In this document: positions 1 through 13,000 of the stretch, one piece after another
How the letters are laid out: every line of letters starts with the position of its first letter
Position numbering within the stretch: position 1 is the stretch's first letter
Assembly: GCA_030770545.1 (NCBI GenBank)
Contig: CM061102.1
Location: forward strand, 4,577,501 to 4,641,500
Direction of reading: 5' to 3'
DNA length: 64,000 bases
Source of the DNA: Macropodus opercularis
Taxonomy: Eukaryota; Chordata; Actinopteri; Anabantiformes; Osphronemidae
Translations under genes and position numbers: made by a program
Notes under the pieces: model-generated
What the model was told of the DNA's origin: nothing
What the model saw: only the letters and a program-made list of their open reading frames with translations
Databases searched by the model: none

Positions 1-3000
1 CGCTTTCAGAAGAGCTGAACTATTACATTACTGGTGCTCTGGTAAAAAAAATGACTCGCTGAGTTATTTTAGACAAGTGTTGTTATTTTAGAGCAGCTGA
101 TAAGCTATAAATGACCCCGGTCTGACCTGAATGCACTGAAACACATTAGCCAAATATTCCAGCATTTGAATAAACATATCCATCAGAACACTGATGTTTC
201 TGGGAGGTGCTTAGAGAGACTGGGGCTAATGATGATCTATAGCCTGTGCGTGTCTCTAATATGTTTTTAATATGACTGTCTGAAAGGATTCTGCTGGTTT
301 ATGGCTCCTACAGACTCTGGACACACAATGTTTGAGAGACGGCGTCACGCTGACTTTTAACCCAGATGTTTTTGAAGCTAGTGAAGTCACACACTGCTTT
401 TTGAAAGAGACCATCTCTTTTAACTTGTATTAAATGTACCAGAGGTGTGTGCCCAAGTGCAACAACAGTTTTATCTTTAGCTGTGATGTTAATGTAATGA
501 TAGGGACAGCAGTACAATCAGAGCACATGCGCTCGTGTGTTGGTGTGTGGTCCTGGAGCTTTACACCAGCACAGACAGGAAGGAAGTTGGTGCTTGAGGA
601 TTTCCCTGCTAAAATGCTTCACGGCTAAAAAATTCTCTACATGTATGGGACGCTCAGCATCGAGGCCTCCTCTCAGCATGTGATCCAGCCTCCCATGACC
701 TGTGGAGTTGTCTCTATGTCCATTAGCTGTTGTTTCCCTTCTCCATTCAGTTTGATGCTTTACACGGGAGCTGCTTCCCATATGCCCAGTTTCCCTCTAG
801 TGCCCATCTGAGTGTTTTCACATTGGTGCTACTGCTGTCTGCTTTAGACGCTCTAGTCCCCAGAGTTTGAGTTGGTTGATGTTCGTGGACTGGACACGGG
901 AAGTTGGTGTTGTTGTTGGACAGTGTGTGGGTTCTGAACTAGTCTGACCCACTTTCCTCTTGGCCCACTTTTCTAAGAGCAGCATTCCTCGACAGCTAGT
1001 ACAAGAATATTGACAGACATGCTGATATTGTTGATTCAGGTTCATTTGAACACATGGGCACAGTGTTGGCTCCCTCTGATGTTTTAGACTTGTGGTCTCA
1101 TGATATCGATACTAAAATAATAATACAAAATTGTGTCTACATACGTTTTTCATTTTACTTGCCCTATATTAAAAAGAAGCAGTTTAACCCAAATGCCAGG
1201 GCTCATGTGGTGCAGGCTCCATCTCCCAGCCCAGTGTTAAACAGAAATGACTCCCCATCATCAAGAAGTCACACTAGACCAAAAATGAACATATGTAGCT
1301 AAGATGAGAGAATCAGGGATCATCACAGGCGCAGTCAGAAAAGCTTAGAGTTTCACATCCAGCATTTGTTCTTAAACCCAAACGTGTTTAGCTGTGCAGC
1401 AGTAACTGATCATAATTTCCTCATCAGCAGCTTGTTTTTGCCTTGGCTGCAGGTGAGCACATAAGCAGATGTTGGGATGGGAATCCTGCAGCGTTGATCT
1501 CCAACATGCTTTTTGAGGAACTGGGCAACATATGGAAAAACTATGTGATTCATACTAAGCCGATCAGCCGTGTGTGGATATGTGGACCATTAAAAACAGA
1601 TAGTAGGAGCTTGGAATGTAGGGCAAGGTCACGCAGTGCCATCTGTTCAATGCTTTCATTTAATCTGCAGGTTTTCCATTAAGCTGACTGGTGGTGGCCG
1701 CTGCAGGTAACAAGCGACTGTCAATCTACTGTTACAGGATGAGAAATGCTTCTGGATTCTTCTGCACAGAGGCAAATTTCCATCTGAACTCCCTGCTTGT
1801 TCTAGTTTGGTGAGCCGTTGTTGAGGTGGCTGCACAGTCCAGAGGTGGAGACGTGCTCTGCGTGCGTGTGCTTCAGGCTCCAGCTGTAGACTCAAGCGAG
1901 CGTTTCTGAAAATAGATCAGGGACCAAGGAGACAGTGGCAGGGATGATGAAGAGGAGGGAGACGAAGGGAGGGGGCACGGCAAATTTAAAGAAAGAAAGC
2001 CGGGGGGGTGGTCACATGGTGCGTTAAATCATTGATTGGCCTGAACTCAGGAACCTCTGTGTGCATATGCAGCTACTGACTTTTTACAGTGATATATCAC
2101 AGTGCAGGGGGAAGAAGACGGTGATGAGCAATGCACAGACCCACTGACACGGTTTCCCAACCTTATCGACCTGTCGTTGGACACTAGCAGACGCTCGACC
2201 TTCTCTCTTTTGTGCCGGTGCATGAGACAGCAGCCCTTTTTAGACCAACTCTGTCCATTGTGTTCTGCTGTATATTTGTACTGAAAATCAGATCCCTTGT
2301 CTGTCCGGGACGCATCTGTATTGATTGGCTGTTTGAGCCCTGGAATGTGTGAGGTTTGGGTTTTGATTGGCTGCTGCTGTGAGGCCGAGTTCCTGTGGTG
2401 TTCCATCTCTCTCTCCCTCTGTCCAGGGCAGAGGTTAACCTCAAAGACCAGCTCAGCATCCACATATCACAGCCTTCAACGCCACAGCGGAGCAATGCTA
2501 AACTGGAACAAAGACACTGGACGTTTGGTGGTTTTCCCACTGATGATTATACGTCTTCTGACCTGTGACTTTGTTTGTTTTCAACCATGATGCATAGAAG
2601 AACATAACTGATATCTGTCACTGCAAAGACTTCATTAGTGGGATCATCAAGAAATAACAGCAGTGCACCAGAGCTCACAGCCTTCATATGTGTGAAGTCA
2701 CTATCAGATGATGCTGTGAGTGTGTGTGTGCTGTCTTTTCCCCAGGCCACTGGATATTTGAGCGCTAGGCCTCATTCTGCATGCACTAGCACAGAGTGTT
2801 TATGCTTGACTGACCTGCCTACTGTGCAGATCTGTCTCCTACTGAGTGCATGGTGCATCCTGCAGACACAGACTGTTCAAGGAATTAACCTATTTTTATT
2901 ATGTTTTAGAAAAACTCCTGTGCTTTCTGGAAATGTGCGTTTCTCTAAGGTCACTCTAAGCTGTGCAGGGGGAAAATGGTCAATTAGGGACCAAGAGTGT

Positions 3001-4880
3001 CAATCATAGGAAGATTTAAGATGATCTTCACAGTTTACTGCTGCTGTGTGAACCGAAAATATTGACGTTGATATTTTGCCATCAAATGTTTCTGGGCTCC
3101 TTGCAGTCGTTTATCCATTCCTCCCGCAGCATTTCCCGGAGAACTATATATCAGCAGTAAGCGCTCAGAAGAATTTAAGAAAACAGAGAAAGTCAGTGTT
3201 ATTTAATGTTCTGGTCCTCAGAGTCCTGAAAACGGGCCAGCTGTGCTGCGGTTGTAGCTGGCTGTGATAATGTGCTAAAATCCCTTAATCCTGCAGCCCA
3301 CACACGAGAGCGGTTGCCCAGGGAGGTGAGGGCACCAGGTTTTCAAAGCTGTTCCGCTGTGTGCTTCCACTAACACGAGTCCATTAGTTTAGTCGTGGCA
3401 CCAAGTGGCCTGTTAAATATAAAGAAATAAAAAGAAACCTCCTTCAATGTTTGGATCTGTAAACATAATCCCACCGGTTCGGAGACATAACAAATGCTCA
3501 GAGTATGTTTCTACTTCTACTGTTTTATATGTTTACAACCTTCAGTTACCCTGGAGGCTGATCTGAGCCTTGAATGTATCTGGACATGTGCTCTAGAAGT
3601 GGCTCCTCACCCAGTTCCTCCCTGAACATGTGGGACACTGTAAACTTTTTTATTTGTTTTAAGCTATATTTGGGGCAGGACTTTATCTAAACATAAGGCT
3701 TCTGGCATATTTTTCTCACAGCTTGTGAGTGTTAACAGGCTTTATAAGAGCCATGAGGTGTTTGCAGGCTGAAATGAAGACATTGTTTACGTCCTTGGTG
3801 GCTACCTTTGAGTTATTAATGCTGCATCTTGTCTGTGACTGTATTGTCCTACCTGCTTTATTTCTCCGTCTCTCAATTCCTTGTGGTAGTCGAAATCAGA
3901 CTCTGAGCAAATGCATCAGCATCCAGTACCTGGAGCTTTTCTGTCCTGGTATTTGAACGTGAATGAGAGTTGTTTTTTCTGCAGACTCTGCTTCTTGCGT
4001 CTCCTCTGCTCCTTGGTCCCTCCCTTCTTTCATTTCAGCTTCCTTCAGCTAATTGTTGTTCATCATTCTTTTCCCCTTAAACATTTTCTCTTTCATCGCT
4101 ATTGCTGCTGCCAACCAGGAATCCCAGCAGTATAGCTCATATAAATCACCAGCTCTCCACAGCTATACTGTCACTAGACACCAGGGCAGATAAGTTACAG
4201 CATTAGTACCCCTTCAACGGCCTTAATGCGGAACCCATCCAGCTGCAGATATCACATTTAGCGTTAGGACTGAATTGTTCGTCCCCATGTGATTGTTCCT
4301 ATCCACATATACCGTGTGTCCATCAAGTGACATTCAGTGCCCAGGTCAGCTGGAGATCCTGCTGACTGCTTGGGATGTCCAGCGTGTTTTGACAGAGCGA
4401 ACTGTCGACTCAGGCCTCTGCTCATGGAACCACGCTGACCTGGAACTCAACACCATAGACAGGACATCCGACGGTGTCAAGCGTCCGTCTGGCATTCCTG
4501 GGATAACACGGGAGTAACTCAGAGCTCCGAATGCAAAGCCCACATCTCCTGACTCAGAGAGAGATTTCCTTATTCCCGTTTATTACTGGAAAACCAGAAC
4601 CTGCAACTGCACCTTGATTTAGATTTTCTAAGGTATTTGTTACAATTGTCTTAATTCCACCAGTGAATCCTCATATATCTGTGTGTTACAGCTGCAGGTC
4701 AGTAGAGCCAAGGGCAGCTTTTCCTGGCAGGACAACTCGGTTCCAAGTTGTGTGTGCGTGGCTGTGTGTTATTAGTGTGTATCAAGGGGATTGAAAGAGA
4801 TCCTTGTTTGGATCAGTGGGTGGGTTTGGGTCAAGGGGAACGTGTAAGTGCGTGCGTAAAAGAGAGAGAGAGCGCGGTAG
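1..4880. other. Upstream region without a recognised gene
   Basis: No ORF in this stretch resembles a known protein, and none shows a clear exon with splice sites. The short ORFs are scattered over all frames with no shared phase or homology. It could be intergenic DNA or an intron of a still longer stard13 transcript, since mammalian STARD13 has far-upstream alternative first exons; the sequence does not decide this. A GA-rich run occurs near 4860-4885, just before the CpG-rich promoter block. Confidence 0.6.
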
Positions 4881-4989
4881 AGAGAGGAAGGGGGGCTTGG
4901 TGGGCGAAACCGCCTCTCACATCTGCTCGCTTTGTCAGAGGTTCAGCCTCACATGCAGAAGTTATGTCGAAACATTTCTGCACGTTCGC

Positions 4990-5269
4990 CCCACACACGA
5001 GATGAGTGGAACAGGGGGTCGATGAGAAACGCCGCATCGGTCCAATCAGCAGCGGGTCGCGGTGCTGCTGCCACCACGGGACCTCACTCGCATCCGCTGG
5101 TGCAGGAGGGTGACGCAGCGCCCGTGGAGCTCCTACCCAGGTGGAGCGGTGACGATCACTGACGCAGCGAGCGGGGAACGTTGTGCCTCAGCCGGCCGCT
5201 GGATTAGAGCCCGAGGAGTAGCGGGTGTCGGGGTTTCAGTCCGGGGAATATGCGTCCGACGACACCGCA
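4990..5269 (+). promoter_or_regulatory. stard13: CpG-rich promoter and 5' UTR of the short stard13 isoform
   Basis: The base composition changes here to a CpG-rich block that continues past the coding start and recurs around 5640-5830. A CCAAT box (CCAATCAG, 5042-5049), the NF-Y type, lies about 220 bp before the ATG at 5270. The decamer TGACGCAGCG occurs twice, at 5111-5120 and 5160-5169. No TATA box is obvious, which fits a CpG-island promoter with dispersed initiation. The transcription start is inferred, not seen. Confidence 0.5.
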
Positions 5270-5393
5270 ATGACAACCCAGCGAAAGTCTGCCAAGCTAC
5301 AGCTGCGGCGGTCGATCAGCGAGCAGCTGCGGGACTCCACGTCCAAGGCTTGGGATCTCCTGTGGAGGAATGTCCGGGAGAGGCGGCTGGCAG
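5270..5393 (+). CDS. stard13: stard13 exon 1S (alternative first coding exon)
   Basis: Encodes 41 basic residues ending RNVRERRLA, plus one base of the next codon. The donor is gtcaga at 5394. Ser/Arg-rich content (QLRRSISEQLRDST) matches the remembered short-isoform N-terminus of the DLC family. Confidence 0.8.
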
Positions 5394-6745
5394 GTCAGAG
5401 AGCCAAAAGCAAGGGAGCGAAACTTATTGTCTGGTGCTGAATACGGGTTGACGCAAGCCTGGCAGATCCAAGGGGCTGTAGGAGCATCACGACTTCAACA
5501 TTAAACAGATGTAAAATGCATTTCTGACCGCAGGGATCCATATTTTGCTTGTCGCTGATAGAGGCCACCAGTCTCCAGATTTTGTTAAATGTCAATACAG
5601 ACCATGAGACAAAAGTTTATGTCAGTCGGATCACTGCGCCTCCGCGGATGGCGTCATGCGCAGCGCGCGCCTTGATATTTTGGGAAGGTCATTGTCAAAT
5701 TTAGTCCTGAAAACAGGACAAGCATGTGCCGTCAGACCGGCCCGGGCTTCGGGTGCCTGTTGTGCAGCGTTTGCTGTTGTAATCCCGCGGAGTGGTTTGT
5801 GTTGTTTATTAAACTGTCCGGGGAGCGGAGAGGCATTTCATATTTTGGGTCCTGGGATTATCTATACATAGCCTTTCTGCGTGGAGTCAGGTATTATTGA
5901 CACAGCAATGCACCAAGTTCGGAGGGTCAGTCAGTTGGCTCTATATTTACTGTGGCCTGGATGCGCGCAGTTCTGCCTTCTCGGCTGTGCGTCAGAAAGG
6001 GAGGAGACGGAGGGACGTGAGGGAGAGATGCAGAGAGCTGCAGCTGTCTCCTCCGCCTTAACGTCACCGCCGAGATGTTCGCCTCTTAAGCAAATTAAAC
6101 CACCGACATCCCAACTTTCACGACGCCACAAACCACCACAGGCCACGAAATCAGTCCAAGCCACTGCGGCTGTCGGCTGGTTAGGGGCCTGGCTAAATAT
6201 TACGCTCAGTGTTGTATGATGGGTGGAAGAGGGATGAAACACCTGCTGCCCCAGTAGGTTTAACCCTCTTCCGCATGATTCTTTCACCCTTTATCCTGTC
6301 CCCCAGTCACAGCCAAGCCCCTCATCCTCCACCCGGATGCTTAACCCATCAGCTCACAGGCCACAGTTCACATCTGTCTGGATCAGATTTGGAGAAGGGG
6401 GCTCCTTAAAATATGCACATCTGGCCTTCAGTGAGAGCCCCATGGTCTAATGTCCTACCTTTATATCAGGCGATGAAGGTTTCTAAGCTTTTAGCTTGAG
6501 ATAAGGCGTCACATCCCTCCTCCGACTTAAATTTTGCATCTGCATCTAAGGATAAATCCAAGATCAAGACATAGTTTGGTTCACTTTACTAATAATTAAA
6601 AAAAGTGACGTTTGTGACGCTTTACCCAAACCTGGAATATCACATGTTTTTATCATGAGGTGCCTATTTCTCATCATAGAGGCTTTTAAAAGTGGCATCT
6701 GCAGCTTCTACCCAAGCTTTTCTTCTTTCTGTGGATTGAAGAAAG

Positions 6746-6801
<56 letters not shown>

Positions 6802-9800
6802 CACTAGAGCTTCACCAAATGAGGCCAATGCATAACATTTTCCTCTGCAGCTTTAATAAATCTTTATTGCCGCGGCCGTAGCAGATGCTTAGCTCTTCTC
6901 TCTTAGCCCATTCTTAGCGTGTTGTAACTGAGCCAAGCAACCGATACTGTGTTACTGCCTGGGTACTACAGCCCTGCAATGCCAGTCCATTTACACACAT
7001 CTATTTAGCTCCCTATCGTGTTTCTGTGTCTGCTGCGCCCTCCTGCGTCATCACTAAAGCATCATATATGTTTTTATTCTAACATCCAGTTTAAAAAAAA
7101 GAAAAAAGAAAGAGCAACTGATGCTTTTTTTTCTATTGCAGCGAGAAACTGTTAATGTGATCACTTTCTCCTCACTTGCCTCAAGAGGGCAGTCTAATCT
7201 AATCTAATCAAAGAAATCTAACAAATAAAAAAATCTGGTTAATTCCACAGCTTTGCTGCAGACAGAGACGGACCTGGAACGGGTGGTTAATTCACAGATC
7301 TGGGTTTGTTCACTCACAGCTGTTAGAAAACGCTGATCTTTGATGCTTTCCCACTGTCCGATCAAGTGTGAGTGAGGCTGCTGACCTCAAACTGACTTTG
7401 GTTTGACCTACTTTTCATGTGCACCTCATTTCTCTCAACTCCCTCAGATGCATTAAATCAACCCCCTGTACTCATCCTGTCGAATCATAGCTCCAGTAGC
7501 TCCACACGTCTCCTGCTCCTCTCTCTCTCCACGCATTCACTCGTACACGTCATTCAGTCTCACATCTCAGACACTGACCTCACTTACCATTGAGATTATA
7601 TGAGTGGTACTAAACTACTTACTGCCTCTGTACTGTGGAGGTTGTACGACTGCTCCTCCAGATGATGTCATTTGACGTGGAAAACTCATGAAGCTAGCAC
7701 AATATGAAGCGTTTTATAAAACGTGAATTGATTAAGTCTCGCTTTAAATGTTACGTGGTATGAATTTGATGGTGTCGACTTAACAACGTTACTCCATCCA
7801 TTTGGATTCCCTCCAAATGCTTGGGTCCTATGTACATTCCTCAGCCCAACCTCACACACCCACATAGTCTCTATTGTTCTGCCCCTTCCCCTTTCGCACG
7901 GGCTATGACCGCATGGATAATGCTTTTTCCAGATCTACCCCCTGATCACATCTCCCATCCCAGATATGGCATTCTCTCGCTCTCTCGCTCTCTCTCTCTC
8001 ACGCACATCTGCTCGAGACATGTACCAAGTTGTTTCTTTGTCAGAGCTTTAGGAAGTAGGGCAGTGCTTCCTGAGTTATTAGGCCATTGGCTGCAGGTCA
8101 CGTGACCAAAGGAAAAGACCTTGTGGAAGCAAGTGTTTGTGGGCCTTCTTCCCATCTCAGCTGAAAAGTCAGTGTGTGTGTTTCCGTCTGTCATCTGAGT
8201 CAGGTGGTGTAATGACACTTTGTGTTGTGCTGACTTGAAGGGAGGAGGCAGGAGGGTTGGGAGCTGATTCGGCCTCCAGTGAGGACATGTTGGAGACAGG
8301 AATTCACGAGGAGGGCTCGACCAGAGCGGGAGGAAGGCTCGTAGATCAGTGAGGATAACAGAGAGTTGTTATGGAGGCCGTGAGCAGCAGCATGAACATT
8401 ATGGATGGAAAGGACAGTCTGGACAGCGCGTACACGGCAGATACAACTGGAATAGCCGAAGGTGAAGCTATGACTGGTGGAAACGTTACACACCCTATGA
8501 GTGTAACCGTCACTGACCATGTGGACCAGCTGGGGGTCGAAGCTGATGCTGGGGTAGACGCTGCTGATGTTCCAGCGAGTGGGAATGTAGATGCTGATTA
8601 CGTGGATGTAATGGATCCGAGCGCTGAGGCCGACAGTAATGACAGCGAGAGTGACGGCGACAGCACAGAGCGAACGTTACTGGACGCCATGACACCTGAT
8701 GGGCGGGACTACTACCTGAGGCTGGGCGAGACCCCTCGGCGCCGCTCGGCCCTGCGCCTCTCGCGCATCATTGCCCGTCGGCAGCTGTTACAGCGGCTGG
8801 AACAAGGTAGAGAGAGAAGCAGCCTGTAGGTGTTAACTAGATATGTGTGCGCTTGTATTCTCCAAGGATCAAGAAGAAATATGCGCCTTTTATCAAGCCA
8901 TGTGATACTGAGATGTGTTGCATTTACAGTTTTTATCTTTTACTATGTGAGCCCCAGAAACTCCTGAGCTGCAAAGTGAGCTTCATCAGGAGCTTTAGCT
9001 GTTGTAAGTTCCTCCACTGTTTGCAGGCTGTTCGCTGTTGGACATGTGCAGCAACGTCTCCTCTTTCATAAATCCTACAGAAGTTATAACCAACTCTACA
9101 GGTCTGCGTTGCTTGTTTGTTTTTTGGCCCTGTCTTCCTCAACGTCCTGTCACGTGACTCATCCTTTCCAGGGAGTGTTCACGTTGTCGCTGCTGAGGGT
9201 TTAGGCTGAGCTCAGTGTCTTACCGCTCCTCTGTGTGCAGAGTTTGCTCCAGGTGTTATCTTACCACGATGGCATTGAAACGTGTCGTTTTCTTCCTCTA
9301 GTGGAACAAAATCGTGTGTGAGGCCTGTAAGAAGGTGAACTACTGTATGTCAGGGGGAGAGAGAGATGCCTGACGGTTGTGGCAGGTGAGGAATGTATCT
9401 GGAGAAGCAAGCCTATGCCTGTGTGGGGTTTAGATGACGGTGCGGCCTATTTCATTCTCTCTAACACACTCTGCAGCTGCATTCCACTGGAGGACTGACC
9501 ATCTAGAGCTTTAGTGTCGTATTGTCACGTTTGGAGGTGGCTAATTCCATAGCTCATCAACATATCTGCTGCACACAGGAAACAAGCCTCTGGTTAGTTT
9601 GTCATCCTCTGGGTTTGGTGTAATATTATGTAACGGTTAGTCTGCTAAATCAAACGTCCACAGAGCTGCCTTGCTTTACCGCCCCCTGCTGGAGGAAGGT
9701 TGGAATAACCCAGCACACCAGAGTATCCCACCCTCCTGTTAATCCCCTCTGAGACTCGCCACAGTCCCACTGCTGTTAACAATTACACCCGGCCACTAAC

Positions 9801-10010
9801 AGGCTCTCAGGGTCCTCAGTTAGTGATGCACAGGCGACTGCACCTGCAGCAGATTCCGTTTTACAGCACATTCCTCAGGGTTCGGCAACGTTGCAAATGA
9901 GCCACACGAGATAAACTGACATGTTACTGTTTAATATCCCTCCCTCGCTTCCTCCCTGACTCCTCCTGTGCATTTTACTCTTTGTGACTTGACTTTATGA
10001 AGACGTTTCA

Positions 10011-10089
<79 letters not shown>

Positions 10090-13000
10090 TCTTGCAGAAA
10101 AAAATTAAAACTATATTGAACTAAAGCTTTATAAACTATATAAACGCACTCGTCAGTTGAGCAATTGTCCCAGCTGAGTCACACTGACATGCTCAGTCCA
10201 GGAACTTCCTGTTGCTGTTCTTAGCTCACATGCTTCTCTGGACACATGGGAAATTCACCGCAGATGTCACGCGAGGCCCTTCAAGCCCAGTACAAGCAGA
10301 CATAACACGGAGAAAAGGTCTGGGACAACAGAAAGGAAATGAAACACGAGCAAAGGAAAGCGAAGTGTCACTGAGATGGGCAGTGAGGACACTGAGGTGC
10401 TTGTACTATTTGAATTGTGCAATATCAGCTGGAACCCCTGTTACGTAAGAAATGGCCTTACGTGTGGAACAGACACCATGTCATACAATCTGAACCTTCC
10501 CTGCTGTTGTTCTGACTTGCTGCTAGTTCGCATTTATTCCGCACAGTAGGACAGAGAGCGGACTGAGGGAAAAGCCCAACAGGCAGCGTGGGCTCGCTCT
10601 GTCTGACTGTGTGTGCGTATGTGTCCACTAATAACATGTTTGCATAGTAATGAATCTCTTGATTAAATTCTGCAGGACGTGTAGTGATTTGTTCCTGTGC
10701 TTCGATGGGCTTGTTCACTTGGCACTTCATTACACAAACGTGTAGAGATTTTCAGCCGTTCAAACTCCTCAAACTTTATTGTGTGTGTGTGTGTGTGGCA
10801 ATCAGCCTTGTGTCTAGTCATTCCTACTGAAGACGAAACACCATTTTAAAAACCTGGTTTAGATGCTTAAACTCTCTCATTCACTAAATAAGTGGCTGAT
10901 GTGCTCGGCGTGGTCCTGCTTGCGGTTTTCCCACAGGGTCTGTCCATCTCGGCTGCCCTCCCCACCCCAGCTGTCTGCCGGCCTCATTCTTTGTGCATTC
11001 CTTCACTCACTGGGGGCAACATCTGGACTGTGCTTAAGCGTCTGTGTTGTTGTGCGTCAATGTATGTGTAAGTGTGTTCACACTGGATTCTCCCACGCAT
11101 TGTTCTGGCCTGCTGTCGTTTACAGTAAACCAGTAGAAAAGACGCTGAGGTCAGACTGGCCTTGCCAGTGAGGCCAGCTGACAAGAGAAGTTAACGTCCA
11201 CCCGTCGTCAGTCAGTGGCTTCAGGGGCTGGCTGATGCAAACGCCAGCTGCAATTAGCCATTTCCTCCACGGCTGCGATGGGGCAACAGCAGCTCTGGGG
11301 ATGAGCAAGAAGATGTGGAGTAAAGTGGAAGAAAGGATGAGGAGGTGTCAGTGAAGGCAGCTGAGGCAACGGATGGATTAAGGAAAATGTGTGAGGGCGT
11401 AGTTTTGTTTACAGAAGGATTTTGACAGGATAAATGAACAAGAGCAAGATGATGGAGAATGGAATGTGAAAATGTATCTGTTTATGCATAAAGACACGAG
11501 GAACTGAAGAAAAGGGGCATTTACTGAAGATGAACGAGGTAAAGGCAAGAACACTAAAAAGTAAGGAGCAGAAAGTGATCTAGTGCAGAATAAGGTAAGA
11601 GAGATATGAGGATTCTAACAAAGCAGAATGTGAGACAGAGGAGAAATTAGAGGGAAGAGAAACCTCGGGGCAGGCTGGTAGGAGACCGTTGTAAACACGA
11701 GGGTTGTAAAGGCACAGAGGAAGCAAACGCAGAGTCGTTGCCACTTGGTGGAAAAGCCGGATAGAAGGGAATTGAATGTGCGATGGGATGGAGAGGAAAG
11801 TGGAGTCTGAGCAAAGGAGAGAGGAATAGAAGCATGTCATCACCTGCACCATGAGGCCTTCAAGTAAGTCGTCACCTTACAGGCTCTCTGTGGTCAAACC
11901 CTTACTGGAATTCTACTGTCTATTTTCAGAAGGTTACAAAAAAAGACTAAGTATATTTCACCATGCGCCCTCGCAATGCTTCGTATGTGATTTAGAGAGA
12001 GAGGAGCTATGCTGGGAATGTTGAGAGAGGGATGTAATTGCTGGATTGCGGTGAAAGGATAATTTCCTCTGGCCGTTCTCATCTGTGATGGTGAAGACGG
12101 AGGCTTTTTATTGCCCAGCTGAACTTTGTCCCCTGTGTTTGTGCGGTGCCTCTGCCAGCACCTCCAGTGAATGAATGAGACAAGTGAGAGTGAATCAAAG
12201 CAGTGACTGTCGTAATGATGCAGGAAAGTCGGTAGATTTCCTACAAATCTTCTTGTGTATTGTTTTTAAGCAGTGTAAATTGAACTCCGTAGCAGCATGT
12301 TTCTGTTTAATCAGTGTCTGCTCATAAAGGAGACACATGCACAGTCTGAGCTGCCGGTGGGAGGGATGCATGTGCTAGCGGAAAAATGCAGTAAACCGAA
12401 TGCCCATAAAATGTCAGCAACCTATTGGGTGTGGTGCCAGTGTTTCTGCACCAGCAGCTGAAATCTGGAATCTGTCGTTTGAACGTACCGGATATTTCAT
12501 GTTGTACTCTGCGAACGGTTTCCTTTGTCCTCTGGAGATAATGTGCATCCGTATCTGGCTCCCTCCCAGATTTTTCAGTCTCACCATTCCAGTGAATTCC
12601 CACAGGAAGGTTTACTCCTCAGAGATTCCTCCCTGCTTATGCTAAAAATGGTGTTTTTTTTGTCTTGAGCTGTCATTTTTTTCTATTTAGTGTGTTTTAG
12701 GAAGCAAATACCTTATAGGCGTACGTATAGAGGACATAAAACGGGAATTCATGTACATGGGGAACTTTCTCCCAAAAAATGAAGCAATGCTAGATTCTAT
12801 TTCATTTCTATGTTTATTATTACTCTGATTGTTTCACAGGATTAAACCATTTGCACTTAAAACACCTCTGTGCTCACCATGCCTCTATTGTTTCATGTCT
12901 TCTTACAGAGATTGAGGCTAAGGAGGCTTGTGACTGGCTTAGAGCGGCAGGTTTTCCACAGTACGCCCAGCTCTATGAAGGTAACACAGCATAGACAGCG

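Larger units (their letters stand above)
8807..12908 (+). other. stard13: stard13 intron 1 (long isoform)
   Basis: Non-coding 4.1 kb intron. It contains a CTCF-like motif at 9679-9692, a 75-bp (TG)n tract at 10014-10088 and a small TG run at 10779-10797. No conserved exon was recognised, and ORFs here have no homology. Confidence 0.75.

Noticed and set aside
2047..2540. Overlapping - strand ORFs of 138 and 118 aa
   Set aside because: No homology, no splice or promoter context, and overlapping open frames in different phases suggest chance.
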